NCBI GenBank assembly: GCA_013811975.1 | Contig: JACCUF010000004.1 | Coordinates: forward strand, 1 to 16,349 | Direction of reading: 5' to 3' | DNA from: Geodermatophilaceae bacterium | GTDB taxonomy: Bacteria; Actinomycetota; Actinomycetes; Mycobacteriales; Geodermatophilaceae | Length of the DNA: 16,349 nucleotides | Shown: piece after piece, positions 1-7,573 of the stretch | How the letters are laid out: each line of letters begins with the position of its first letter | Position numbering within the stretch: the first letter of the stretch is position 1 | Notes under the pieces: generated by a model | What the model was told of the DNA's origin: nothing | The model's database searches: none | Seen by the model: the letters and a program-made list of their open reading frames with translations, nothing else | Position numbers and translations under genes: made by a program

Positions 1-483
1 CTGCTCGGCGTGCAGCGTCGTGTCCAATTCGGCATGCCGCGGCAGCCTCGACAGCCGGCGGGGCGTCCTCGGCGGCTCGCTGCGCATCGACTGGATATGT
101 CCCCAGGTCCGTGGGACCAGGCAGCCGATCAGCGAGATGAACAACAGCAGGTAGACGGCCGCGAACCAAGGTGCTGCGAAGACGTCGAAGAGCCCCAGCC
201 GGTCCAGGAAGGGGGCCAGCGATGGGTTGTCGGCGAAGTATTGCGCTACCGCGGATTGGGACAGCCGTCGTTGCGGCAGCAGAGATCCGGGTACGGCAGC
301 CAGCGCTAGCAGGAACAGCAGCATCAGCGCCGTACGCATGCTGGTCAGCCATCGCCACCAGCCTCGCGCTCCCCGGACGACCCGCTTGCGCACCGTTGGT
401 CGGCCCGGTCGCGAGGTAAGGCGCGTCTGACCCTCGGTGGCGTCATCGATAGCGAGGTAGGGCGCGTCTGACCTCGTGCTCAT
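1..483 (-). CDS. resB: Cytochrome c biogenesis protein ResB (Ccs1), N-terminal part
   Basis: ResB is the membrane partner of ResC/CcsA in System II cytochrome c maturation; together they move heme across the membrane and attach it to apocytochromes. Reading minus from ATG at 481-483 gives 161 codons with no stop before the window edge. After a polar, basic N-terminus of about 45 residues comes the first membrane helix, with the family-typical pattern LTSMRTALMLLFLLALAAVP followed by GSLLPQ. A second helix (LLLFISLIGCLVPR) follows about 45 residues later. The start overlaps the ccdA stop as ATGA. The order resA-ccdA-resB is the usual actinobacterial one, so a ccsA/resC gene is expected just beyond the left edge. 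Oddly, the first 25 codons contain a 22-bp direct repeat in two different frames. GTG at codon 31 is an alternative start, but the overlap favours the ATG. Confidence 0.9.
   Translation of the reverse strand, partial: MSTRSDAPYLAIDDATEGQTRLTSRPGRPTVRKRVVRGARGWWRWLTSMRTALMLLFLLALAAVPGSLLPQRRLSQSAVAQYFADNPSLAPFLDRLGLFDVFAAPWFAAVYLLLFISLIGCLVPRTWGHIQSMRSEPPRTPRRLSRLPRHAELDTTLHAEQ
411..473. repeat. 22-bp direct repeat in the 5' end of resB
   Basis: Two copies, at 411-432 and 452-473, match at 21 of 22 positions (the ninth base is A in one and G in the other). They start 41 bp apart, which is not a multiple of three, so the copies are read in different frames and encode unrelated peptides. They lie in the poorly conserved cytoplasmic N-terminus of ResB, just after the ccdA/resB overlap. 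Confidence 0.85.
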
Positions 484-1409
484 AGGACCGACCCGTCCAG
501 ACCCGCGCTGGCCAGCCACGCGCGCAGCCAGTTCATCGCCTGATCCCAAGCGCCAGTGACCAGCAGGACGCCGATCAGGACGAGGAACCCGCCGCCGATC
601 TTCATCACCGTGCCCGCGTGTCGACGGGCGAAATCGCTGACCCGCAGCGCGCGACCGGCGCCCAGAGCTGTGAGGACGAACGGGATCCCGAGCCCGAGGC
701 AGTAGGTGAACCCGAGCAGCGCGCCGCGACCGGCCGAAGCCTCGGTGAAGGCCAGGCTGTTGATCGCACCCAGCGTGGGGCCCAGGCACGGGGTCCAGCC
801 CAGGCCGAAGACGGCTCCGAGCAACGGCGCCCCGGCCAGGCCAGATCGCGGCAGCCGATTGAACCGCCACTGCCGGGACAACCGAGGAACCAGGCCGAGA
901 AAGGCAAACCCGAGAACGATCGTGATCGCACCCAGCACGATCGTGATCACCCGCTGATGTTCGAGCAGGACCCGGCCCAGGCCGCCGAAGGCTGCACCGA
1001 AACTGGTGAACACCACGGTGAAGCCCAGGACGAACAGCAGCGCTCCGGCCACCATCCGCCCACGAGGCAGCGCGGCCGGTACCACGGTCGCGGCCGGTAC
1101 CACGGTCGTTGCCGTCGCCGCCCCCGAGGCTGTCGCTACGGCCGAGGAACTGCTCGCAGTTGCCGCCACCGGATCGCAGGCATCAGCATCCGAGCGGCGG
1201 CCGGCCAGACCGGCCACGTAGGACAGGTACCCGGGGACGAGCGGCAGCACGCACGGCGAGAAGAAGCTGATCGCCCCGACGAGCAGGCTCACGCCCATCG
1301 CCACCAGCAGCGGCCCGTCGGTGACCGTGTCCTTGAACGTCTCGCCCACGTCGGCCGCCCGCACGGAGACAGAAACATTGACGACGAGCAGCGCGCCGGC
1401 CCCGATCAT
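480..1409 (-). CDS. ccdA: CcdA-type cytochrome c biogenesis / thiol-disulfide transporter
   Basis: CcdA is a polytopic membrane protein that carries reducing electrons from cytoplasmic thioredoxin to extracytoplasmic thiol proteins, here most likely ResA, which keeps the apocytochrome CXXCH cysteines reduced. The 309-residue product has the two hallmark intramembrane cysteine motifs: FFSPCVLPLVPGYLSYVAG with C53, and GWTPCLGPTLG with C208. About six hydrophobic helices are visible. Between helix 1 and helix 2 lies an Ala/Ser/Thr/Val-rich loop (roughly residues 71-116) with a third cysteine (C78) and a tandem hexapeptide duplication; this is longer than the minimal loop of the family. The ATG at 1407-1409 overlaps the resA stop (ATGA) and the stop overlaps the resB start (ATGA), so the three genes look translationally coupled. 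Confidence 0.95.
   Translation of the reverse strand: MIGAGALLVVNVSVSVRAADVGETFKDTVTDGPLLVAMGVSLLVGAISFFSPCVLPLVPGYLSYVAGLAGRRSDADACDPVAATASSSSAVATASGAATATTVVPAATVVPAALPRGRMVAGALLFVLGFTVVFTSFGAAFGGLGRVLLEHQRVITIVLGAITIVLGFAFLGLVPRLSRQWRFNRLPRSGLAGAPLLGAVFGLGWTPCLGPTLGAINSLAFTEASAGRGALLGFTYCLGLGIPFVLTALGAGRALRVSDFARRHAGTVMKIGGGFLVLIGVLLVTGAWDQAMNWLRAWLASAGLDGSVL
1073..1108. repeat. 18-bp perfect tandem duplication in ccdA
   Basis: CGGCCGGTACCACGGTCG occurs twice back to back (1073-1090 and 1091-1108). In ccdA it is in frame and duplicates a six-residue Thr/Val/Pro/Ala stretch in the variable loop between helices 1 and 2. It is probably a recent slippage product in an unconstrained loop. Confidence 0.9.
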
Positions 1410-1981
1410 CGCTGCGCCACCAGAGTGTCGAGGACCCGCCGGAGTTCGTCAGCGGCGACCACGGCGACGTAGACCGCCGCGACCCGCCCGTGCTGGTCCA
1501 GAATGATCGTGGAGGGAATGGCGTTGGCTGGGTAGTCGCGGAAGGCGAGCGCAATCTCACCGCGCGGATCGAACACCGACGGGAAAGCGATGCCATTGTC
1601 GTCGAGAAATGCCTGGGCGAGTTGTCGGTCGTCCTTGACGTTGATCCCCAGGAAGCTGACTCCTTCGGCCGAGACCTCGTCATAGACCTGTTGGAACTCC
1701 GGGGTTTCCACCCGACAGGGCGCACACCAGGAACCCCAGAAGTTGATCACTACGATGTCGCCGGCCAGCGAGGACGAGTCGAAGTCCGAGCCGTCGAGCA
1801 GCACGCCACTGAACTCCGGCGCACTAGCCCGGTCGCCCTCGTCGATGACCTCTCCATCCGGCGTCCCGGCGACGAACCGGAACTCCCCCCCGTTGCTCAC
1901 GTCCACGGCGTCCGACCCGGTCGCGCACCCCGCGAGAACACCCGCCAGGAGAACCAGTGTCAGGGCCAGCACCCTTCTCAT
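1406..1981 (-). CDS. resA: ResA-like extracytoplasmic thiol-disulfide oxidoreductase (lipoprotein)
   Basis: A thioredoxin-fold reductant for cytochrome c maturation, thought to reduce the heme-binding cysteines of apocytochrome c using electrons from CcdA. The 191-residue product begins with a lipoprotein signal: MRR, a Leu/Ala/Val-rich core and the lipobox LAGC with C19, so the mature protein should be anchored on the outer face of the membrane. The thioredoxin/TlpA-like domain starts near residue 55 and carries the active site FWGSWCAPC (C86 and C89). A cis-Pro region is visible in IPSTIILD. The start lies 4 nt after the phosphatase stop and the stop overlaps the ccdA start. In M. tuberculosis the counterpart (Rv0526) has the same neighbours on both sides. 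Confidence 0.93.
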   Translation of the reverse strand: MRRVLALTLVLLAGVLAGCATGSDAVDVSNGGEFRFVAGTPDGEVIDEGDRASAPEFSGVLLDGSDFDSSSLAGDIVVINFWGSWCAPCRVETPEFQQVYDEVSAEGVSFLGINVKDDRQLAQAFLDDNGIAFPSVFDPRGEIALAFRDYPANAIPSTIILDQHGRVAAVYVAVVAADELRRVLDTLVAQR

Positions 1982-1985
1982 CGCC

Positions 1986-2618
1986 TCAGGCTCCTGGGAC
2001 CGCGTCAGGATCGGTGGCTCCGGCCGGCTCGGCGTAGGAGATCCCGGAATACGCGCTGTCGTCGAAGGTGATCGAGGTCAGACTGGCCAGCCCGCACTCT
2101 CGCTTGCGCGGGTCGTGCCAGAGCGGTCGTCGTTCGAGGAAGCGGCGCAGGGTCCAGATTGCCAGCTGGTGGCTGACACAAAGCGCCTGGTGCCCTACGG
2201 CGGCGGCGCGGGCGTCCTGGACGGCGGCCAGCATTCGAGCGGCGATCTCGGTGTACGGCTCACCCCAGGACGGCCGAAACGGGTTGCGCAGGTGCTTCCA
2301 GTTGGCCGGTCGCTTCAGCGCCCCGTCGCCGACTCCGAATCTGGTGCCCTCGAAGACATTCGTCGGCTCGAGCAGCCGCTGGTCGGTGTGGATCGGCAAA
2401 CGAAGACGTTCGGCGATCGGTGCCGCGGTCTCCTGTGCACGTTGCAAAGGACTGGAGACCAGATGGGTGATGTCGAAATCCGCGACGTGGTCAGCGATCC
2501 TGGCGGCCATCGAGCGACCGCTCTCGGACAAGCCGAAGCCGGCGATTCGGCCGTACAGGATGCCTTCCGGGTTGTGCACTTCGCCGTGCCGCAGGACGTG
2601 AACGACGGTGCGGCTCAT
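1986..2618 (-). CDS. Histidine phosphatase family protein (phosphoglycerate-mutase-like)
   Basis: A 210-residue histidine phosphatase superfamily member. The catalytic RHG motif is at the N-terminus (VLRHGEVHNP, H11 as phosphohistidine). SSPLQRAQETA follows around residue 58, and the second catalytic histidine lies in CVSHQ. The start was placed at ATG 2616-2618 because it overlaps the hemL stop as ATGA; an upstream in-frame codon would add only five residues inside hemL. The C-terminus (from about residue 195) is low-complexity. The substrate cannot be read from sequence. The position between hemL and resA is the same as that of Rv0525 in M. tuberculosis, suggesting a conserved but unproven link to heme or cytochrome c assembly. 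A glycolytic mutase role is unlikely given the context. Confidence 0.88.
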   Translation of the reverse strand: MSRTVVHVLRHGEVHNPEGILYGRIAGFGLSESGRSMAARIADHVADFDITHLVSSPLQRAQETAAPIAERLRLPIHTDQRLLEPTNVFEGTRFGVGDGALKRPANWKHLRNPFRPSWGEPYTEIAARMLAAVQDARAAAVGHQALCVSHQLAIWTLRRFLERRPLWHDPRKRECGLASLTSITFDDSAYSGISYAEPAGATDPDAVPGA

Positions 2619-3958
2619 GAGCTGGCAACGCAACAGCGAGCAGCGGCAGCGGCCGCGGCAGGCAACGCATCCAGCACCTGATTGACCGCAGAGTCATCCA
2701 GAGCACCGGAGACGAACCACGCCTCGAACGCCGACGGGGGCAGGTACACGCCGTGCGCGAGCATCTCGTGAAAGAACGCGGCAAACGCGCGGATGTCCTG
2801 AGCCCGGGCATCCTCATAATTGCGCACAGGTCTGCCGTGGTCGGCGAAGAAAATCGAGAAGAGGTTCCCGGCGGCATTCAGCCGATGCGGGACGCCGGCC
2901 TGGAACAACGCCGCCTGCGCTGCGCCCCCGATCGTTGTCGACACCTCGTCCAGCCGCCGGTAGAGCGCGTCGTCGCACAGTCGCAGTGTGGTCAAGCCGG
3001 CCGCGACCGCGACGGGGTTCCCGGACAGTGTCCCGGCTTGGTACACCGGACCGAGCGGGGCCAGTGCGGCCATCACCTCTCGCCGACCGCCGAAGGCAGC
3101 GGCCGGTAGTCCGCCGCCCATGACCTTGCCGAAGGTGAACAGATCAGCGGCCACCGGGTCCAGGCCGAACCAACCGGCCGCCGACACCCGGAAGCCGGTC
3201 AGCACCTCGTCGCTGATCAGCAGCGCCCCGTACGCCGAGCAGATCCGGCGGAGGTCGGCGTTGAAACCGGTTACCGGTGGCACGACGCCCATGTTGGCCG
3301 GGGCGGCCTCGGTGATCACCGCAGCGATGTCGGGACCCCGCTCGGCAAAAGCCATTTCCAGTGCCGGCAGGTCGTTGTAGGACAACACGATCGTGTCCGC
3401 GGCCTGGGCCGGCGTCACCCCGGCGGAGTCGGGGAGGGCTAGGGTGGCGACCCCGGAGCCGGCCGCGGCGAGCAGCGCGTCGACGTGCCCGTGGTAGCAG
3501 CCGGCGAACTTCACCACCAACGGTCGCTTGGTCACTCCGCGGGCCAGCCGGATCGCGCTCATCGTGGCCTCGGTGCCGGAGCTGACGAGTCGAACCTGTT
3601 CCACCGGCTCGACCCGGGCGATGATCTCCTCGGCGAGTTCGACCTCGGCCTCGGTCGGAGCGCCGAAGGACAGTGCACGACCGGCCGCCGTCCGTATGGC
3701 TTCGACCACCTGGGGGTGTGCATGTCCCAGGATCATCGGACCCCAGGAGCAGACCAGGTCGACATAGCTGCGCCCGTCGACGTCGGTGAGCCGGGATCCC
3801 TTGGCATGGGCCATGAAACGCGGCGCCCCGCCCACCGAACCGAACGCGCGGACCGGCGAGTTGACCCCACCTGGAATGACCTGCTGGGCCCGGGCGAACG
3901 CCGCTTCCGAGACCGGTGCCGCGGCTGGATAGCCGCGGCCCAGCTCCCGGTAGCTCAT
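2615..3958 (-). CDS. hemL: Glutamate-1-semialdehyde 2,1-aminomutase
   Basis: A cytoplasmic PLP enzyme that converts glutamate-1-semialdehyde to 5-aminolevulinate, the step after HemA in the C5 pathway. The 447 residues are close to the usual length. Family signatures in order: IPGGVNSPVRAF near residue 28, the SSGTEA motif (126-131) that binds the PLP phosphate, ISDEV with the PLP-ring aspartate around residue 250, and TFGKVMGGGLP with the Schiff-base lysine K278. GTLSGNP follows. The C-terminus ends in an alanine run with a CC pair and is slightly longer than needed. Its ATG overlaps the hemB stop (ATGA), and its stop overlaps the phosphatase start. Having hemL inside the same string as hemACDB puts the whole ALA-forming pathway in one transcript. 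Confidence 0.97.
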   Translation of the reverse strand: MSYRELGRGYPAAAPVSEAAFARAQQVIPGGVNSPVRAFGSVGGAPRFMAHAKGSRLTDVDGRSYVDLVCSWGPMILGHAHPQVVEAIRTAAGRALSFGAPTEAEVELAEEIIARVEPVEQVRLVSSGTEATMSAIRLARGVTKRPLVVKFAGCYHGHVDALLAAAGSGVATLALPDSAGVTPAQAADTIVLSYNDLPALEMAFAERGPDIAAVITEAAPANMGVVPPVTGFNADLRRICSAYGALLISDEVLTGFRVSAAGWFGLDPVAADLFTFGKVMGGGLPAAAFGGRREVMAALAPLGPVYQAGTLSGNPVAVAAGLTTLRLCDDALYRRLDEVSTTIGGAAQAALFQAGVPHRLNAAGNLFSIFFADHGRPVRNYEDARAQDIRAFAAFFHEMLAHGVYLPPSAFEAWFVSGALDDSAVNQVLDALPAAAAAAARCCVASS

Positions 3959-4992
3959 GAGGAAAGGAGCCGGCGGGCGAGTTCGGCAGCCCAGTAGGTG
4001 ATCACGATGTCGGCCCCGGCCCGGCGGATCGCGGTCACGGTCTCCAGGATGGCCCGATCTCGGTCGACCCAGCCCCGCTCGGCGGCTGCCTCGATCATCG
4101 CGTACTCCCCCGAGACCTGATATCCGGCAACGGGTACGTCCACCGCGCCGGCGACCCGGCTCACGATGTCCAGATACGGCAACGCCGGCTTGACGATGAT
4201 CGCGTCCGCGCCTTCAGCGAGGTCTTGAGCAACTTCCCGCAGCGCTTCGTCGCTGTTGGCCGGGTCCATCTGGTAGCCGGCACGATCGCCGAATTGCGGT
4301 GCGCCCTCGGCAGCGTCGCGGAAGGGGCCGTAGAACGCGGAGGCGTACTTGGCGGTGTAGGCCAGCACTGGGAGATCCACCCGTCCTACCGCGTCCAGCG
4401 CGGATCGGATCGCAGCCACCTGACCGTCCATCATCCCGCTCGGAGCAATGACGTGTGCCCCAGCCTCGGCCTGCGCGGCGGCAACCGCTGCGTACCGGGT
4501 CAGGCTGGCGTCGTTGTCGACGACCCCGTCCGGCCGCAGCAGTCCACAGTGCCCGTGATCGGTGTACTCGCACAGGCAGAGGTCAGCGATCAGGACCGTC
4601 GAGTCGCCGAGATCCGAGCGCAGTGCCCGCAACGCGACATTGACGATGCCCTCGTCCGCGTCAGCCTGTGACCCCGAACCATCCTTGACCGACGGTATGC
4701 CGAACAGCAACAGTCCGCCGACGCCGGCGCCGACCGCCTTGTTCGCCGCTTTACGCAGCGACTCGATGGTGTGTTGGTAGACGCCGGGCATAGAGCTAAC
4801 AGCGGTCATCTCCTCAAGGCCCTCCTTGACGAACAACGGCGCAACGAGGTCCGCCGGCCCGAGGGTGGTTTGGGCCACCAGCCGCCGCAGCGCCGGGGTA
4901 CTACGCAGGCGCCGCCCCCGTGCAACCGGGAAGCCAGAAGCCTCCTGCGCTGCTCGTCTCGAAGTCACTGGTTTCTTCTCGCCGTCGCTCAA
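3955..4992 (-). CDS. hemB: Delta-aminolevulinic acid dehydratase (porphobilinogen synthase)
   Basis: Condenses two 5-aminolevulinates to porphobilinogen. The 345-residue product shows the zinc-type active site DLCLCEYTDHGHCG with C139, C141 and C149, the first lysine in AYTAKYAS (K215), and the Schiff-base lysine in IIVKPALPYLD (K268). The cysteine triad indicates a Zn2+-dependent rather than Mg2+-only enzyme. About 25 N-terminal residues are basic and not conserved. The ATG at 4990-4992 overlaps the hemD stop and the stop overlaps the hemL start, both as ATGA. Confidence 0.97.
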   Translation of the reverse strand: MSDGEKKPVTSRRAAQEASGFPVARGRRLRSTPALRRLVAQTTLGPADLVAPLFVKEGLEEMTAVSSMPGVYQHTIESLRKAANKAVGAGVGGLLLFGIPSVKDGSGSQADADEGIVNVALRALRSDLGDSTVLIADLCLCEYTDHGHCGLLRPDGVVDNDASLTRYAAVAAAQAEAGAHVIAPSGMMDGQVAAIRSALDAVGRVDLPVLAYTAKYASAFYGPFRDAAEGAPQFGDRAGYQMDPANSDEALREVAQDLAEGADAIIVKPALPYLDIVSRVAGAVDVPVAGYQVSGEYAMIEAAAERGWVDRDRAILETVTAIRRAGADIVITYWAAELARRLLSS

Positions 4993-6581
4993 CCTCGCGA
5001 CGCTGAGCGGGGCCGGCTGCGCGGTGGTGGGACGTTGTCCCTACCGCCACCGCCACCGCCGCTGTCATCGCCGCTGCCACCGTTCTGCCGTTCGACCAGC
5101 GCATGCTCGGCCAGAGCGTCGACGAGCTGCAACACACCCGCGACGTCCGGTCGCACATCGACACGCAGACCGAATTCGGTTGCCGTCGCCGCCGTCTGTG
5201 GACCAATGCAGGCCACGACAGTGCGGCCGTTGGGCTTACCGGCAATACCGACCAGGTTGCGGACGGTCGAGGAGGAGGTGAAGCACACGGCGTCGAAGCC
5301 GCCACCCTTGATGGCCTCGCGGATGGCCGCCGGCGGCGGGGCCGCTCGTACGGTCCGGTAGGCGGTGACGTCGTCGACCTCCCAGCCGCGTTCCTGGAGT
5401 CCGGCGGTCAACGTCTCGGTGGCGATGTCTGCCCGGGGCAGCAGTATTCGGTCAATGGGGTCGAGAACGTCGTCGTAGGGCGGGAAGTCCTCGAGCAGAC
5501 CGACACTCGACTGCTCACCGGTGGGCAGCAGTTCCGGGGTGATCCCGAACTCCCGGACCGCGTCGGCAGTCATCTCGCCGACGCAGGCGACCTTGACTCC
5601 GGCGAAGGCCCGGGCGTCCAGGCCCAGTTCGGCGAACTTCTCCCGTACGGCGCGCACGGCGTTGACCGAGGTGAACACGATCCAGCCGTACCGTCCCGTG
5701 ACCAGGCCACGGATCGCGCGATCCATCTGGGCCGGCGTACGCGGCGGCTCGACCGCGATCGTCGGAACTTCCACTGGTACCGCGCCGTAGGAGCGCAGAC
5801 GTTCGCTCATGTCCCCGGCCTGTTCACGCGTCCGCGGGACGAGCACCCGCCAGCCGAACAGTGGCCGGTTCTCCCACCAGGACAGCCGAGAGCGCTTGTC
5901 CACCTCGGCCCCAACGGTCAGGACCACCGGGCCCGTTCGGGTGGTCGGCCAGGCTCCGGCGGCTAGCTCGTCGAGGGAGCCGACGACGCTGAACTGACTG
6001 GACAACGAACCGTCTGCAGTGACACACGCCTGGGTGGAGCCGGACAGGCCGGCCTCCACCAGGTCGCGCACGGTGTCGGCGACAATCTCGCCCGTCGCCT
6101 GCAACACCAACGGCATCGGGCTGGTCACCAGCGTGTCCGCCGAAACCCCGGACCGCATGTCGGCCGCGGTGTGCGTGGAGCCCAGTGGGACACCGGCATA
6201 GGCGGGTACGGCTGTGGAGATCGCGACACCCGGCACCACGTCATAGGGCACGACCGTACGAGCAATCGCCAGGATCTCCTTGACCACGGCATCGTTGGTG
6301 AACGGGTCGCCGGCCACCAGCCTGGCAACGGTCTGACCCGCCTTGGCTGCGGTGACGGCCATCTTCGCGACCTCGGCCGGGTCACCCACGGCAGGATGCA
6401 ACTCGAGAGCCGGTCGGTCCTCTCCCAGCCGCTGGATGACTGCCGTACTGACGTCCGCGTCGTGCAGCACCGTGTCAGCCGAACTCAGTGCAGCGGTCGC
6501 CCGCGCGGTGAGCAGATCGGCATCTCCGGGACCGGCCCCGACGATCACGATGCGGCCGGTGAACTTGTGCCCGCGTTTCAT
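4989..6581 (-). CDS. hemD: Fused uroporphyrinogen-III C-methyltransferase-like / uroporphyrinogen-III synthase
   Basis: A 530-residue two-domain protein. Residues 9 to about 228 are a tetrapyrrole-methylase (SUMT/CobA) fold with GAGPGD at 15-20 and VVPGVAISTAVPAYAG at 115-130. Residues 243 to about 498 are uroporphyrinogen-III synthase, which cyclises and inverts ring D of hydroxymethylbilane (FTSVNAVRAV and CFTSSSTVRNL are typical). The methylase half is divergent: the RLKGGDP motif reads RLVAGDP, and the usual GIPLTHR region reads GVPLGSTHT, so methylation is doubtful while synthase activity is likely. The last 30 residues are Gly/Asp then Pro/Arg/Ser-rich. The start is ATG 6579-6581, which shares one base with the hemC stop (TAATG) and is preceded by GAGGAA. 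A frame open further upstream lies inside hemC. This fusion is common in actinobacteria. Confidence 0.93.
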   Translation of the reverse strand: MKRGHKFTGRIVIVGAGPGDADLLTARATAALSSADTVLHDADVSTAVIQRLGEDRPALELHPAVGDPAEVAKMAVTAAKAGQTVARLVAGDPFTNDAVVKEILAIARTVVPYDVVPGVAISTAVPAYAGVPLGSTHTAADMRSGVSADTLVTSPMPLVLQATGEIVADTVRDLVEAGLSGSTQACVTADGSLSSQFSVVGSLDELAAGAWPTTRTGPVVLTVGAEVDKRSRLSWWENRPLFGWRVLVPRTREQAGDMSERLRSYGAVPVEVPTIAVEPPRTPAQMDRAIRGLVTGRYGWIVFTSVNAVRAVREKFAELGLDARAFAGVKVACVGEMTADAVREFGITPELLPTGEQSSVGLLEDFPPYDDVLDPIDRILLPRADIATETLTAGLQERGWEVDDVTAYRTVRAAPPPAAIREAIKGGGFDAVCFTSSSTVRNLVGIAGKPNGRTVVACIGPQTAATATEFGLRVDVRPDVAGVLQLVDALAEHALVERQNGGSGDDSGGGGGGRDNVPPPRSRPRSASRG

Positions 6582-7573
6582 TACCTGTTCCTCATTCCTA
6601 CTGCATTGATGTCTGTGGCAGCGTTGCCAGTGGCCAAAGACGGCCCGAGGAGTTCTTCGGCGCCGAGGTCGAGCAGTTCGGCAGCCAGGAGACGGCCGAG
6701 TTCGGTTGCCTGATCGGGTGATCGGGCAGCCGAGGATCGAACGGCGGCGCTGCCGTCGATCGCGGTGACGTTGGCGCGAAGGAACAACTCTGGTCCGTCT
6801 TCGCCCTCGGCCAGCTCGCACAGCGCACCCACCGGTGCCGTGCAGCCTGCTTCCAGGGCAGCGAGCAGGGCGCGTTCGGCCTGCACCGTGGCGCGCGAGC
6901 CCGGAGCGTCGAGTTGGACGAGCACACGCAGAACCTCGGCGTCATCGGTCCGGCATTCCACCGCCAGCGCTCCCTGGGCCGGTGCGGGGAGGATTTGGAT
7001 CGGATCGAGGGTTTCGGTCACCTCGTCGAGGAGGCCGAGCCTGGCCAGACCCGCGCGTGCCACGACGACCGCGTCCACAGCACCCGATGCCACGGCGGCC
7101 AGTCGGGTGTCGACATTGCCGCGGATCCCGACCACGTTGAGGCCCAGTTGCAGCGCGTTGAGCTGTGCCGTACGGCGCGGTGACCCGGTTCCGACCCGCG
7201 ACCCGGGGGTCAGCTCGAGCAGGTTCTTGCGGTCTCTGGCGACCAAGACATCCCGAGGATCTTCGCGGGGGGGTACGGCAGCGATGGTCAGCCCGGGATG
7301 CGGTGCCGTCGGCAGGTCCTTGTACGAGTGCACCGCGACGTCGATGTCGCCGCGCAGCAGCGCCGCCCGCAGGCTGGAGACGAAGACACCCACCGTGGAG
7401 AACTCGGTGATCGGTGCCAGGCTGGCATCGCCCGGCGTGCTGATCTCGACCAGGGCGACATCGCGGTCGCTGACTGCGCGTACCGCATCGGCGATCTGGC
7501 CGGCCTGGATCTTGGCCAATCGGCTGGGCCGGGTACCAAGCCGGATCACGGCCTGCTTTGAGAAATCGGTCAT
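6581..7573 (-). CDS. hemC: Hydroxymethylbilane synthase (porphobilinogen deaminase)
   Basis: Polymerises four porphobilinogens into hydroxymethylbilane using a covalent dipyrromethane cofactor. The product has 330 residues. Visible motifs: RLGTRPSRLAKIQA at the N-terminus, the catalytic aspartate in HSYKDLPT (D86), VGTGSPRRTAQL (127-138) and RGNVDTRL for substrate carboxylates, LPAPAQGALAVE, and the cofactor cysteine in EAGCTAPVGA (C244). The ATG overlaps the hemA stop as ATGA and the TAA overlaps the hemD ATG by one base. The order hemA-hemC-hemD matches the actinobacterial norm. Confidence 0.97.
   Translation of the reverse strand: MTDFSKQAVIRLGTRPSRLAKIQAGQIADAVRAVSDRDVALVEISTPGDASLAPITEFSTVGVFVSSLRAALLRGDIDVAVHSYKDLPTAPHPGLTIAAVPPREDPRDVLVARDRKNLLELTPGSRVGTGSPRRTAQLNALQLGLNVVGIRGNVDTRLAAVASGAVDAVVVARAGLARLGLLDEVTETLDPIQILPAPAQGALAVECRTDDAEVLRVLVQLDAPGSRATVQAERALLAALEAGCTAPVGALCELAEGEDGPELFLRANVTAIDGSAAVRSSAARSPDQATELGRLLAAELLDLGAEELLGPSLATGNAATDINAVGMRNR

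Noticed and set aside
618..1472. Long plus-strand open frame antisense to ccdA
   Set aside because: High-GC antisense frame rich in Arg/Gln/Gly, while the opposite strand encodes an unmistakable CcdA.
1743..2681. Long plus-strand open frame antisense to resA and the phosphatase
   Set aside because: No domain, no ribosome site, and it crosses two well-supported genes on the other strand.
6582..6821. Upstream extension of hemD (minus-strand frame open to 6821)
   Set aside because: It lies entirely inside hemC, is Arg-rich with no family similarity, and the methylase domain starts right after ATG 6581, which overlaps the hemC stop.
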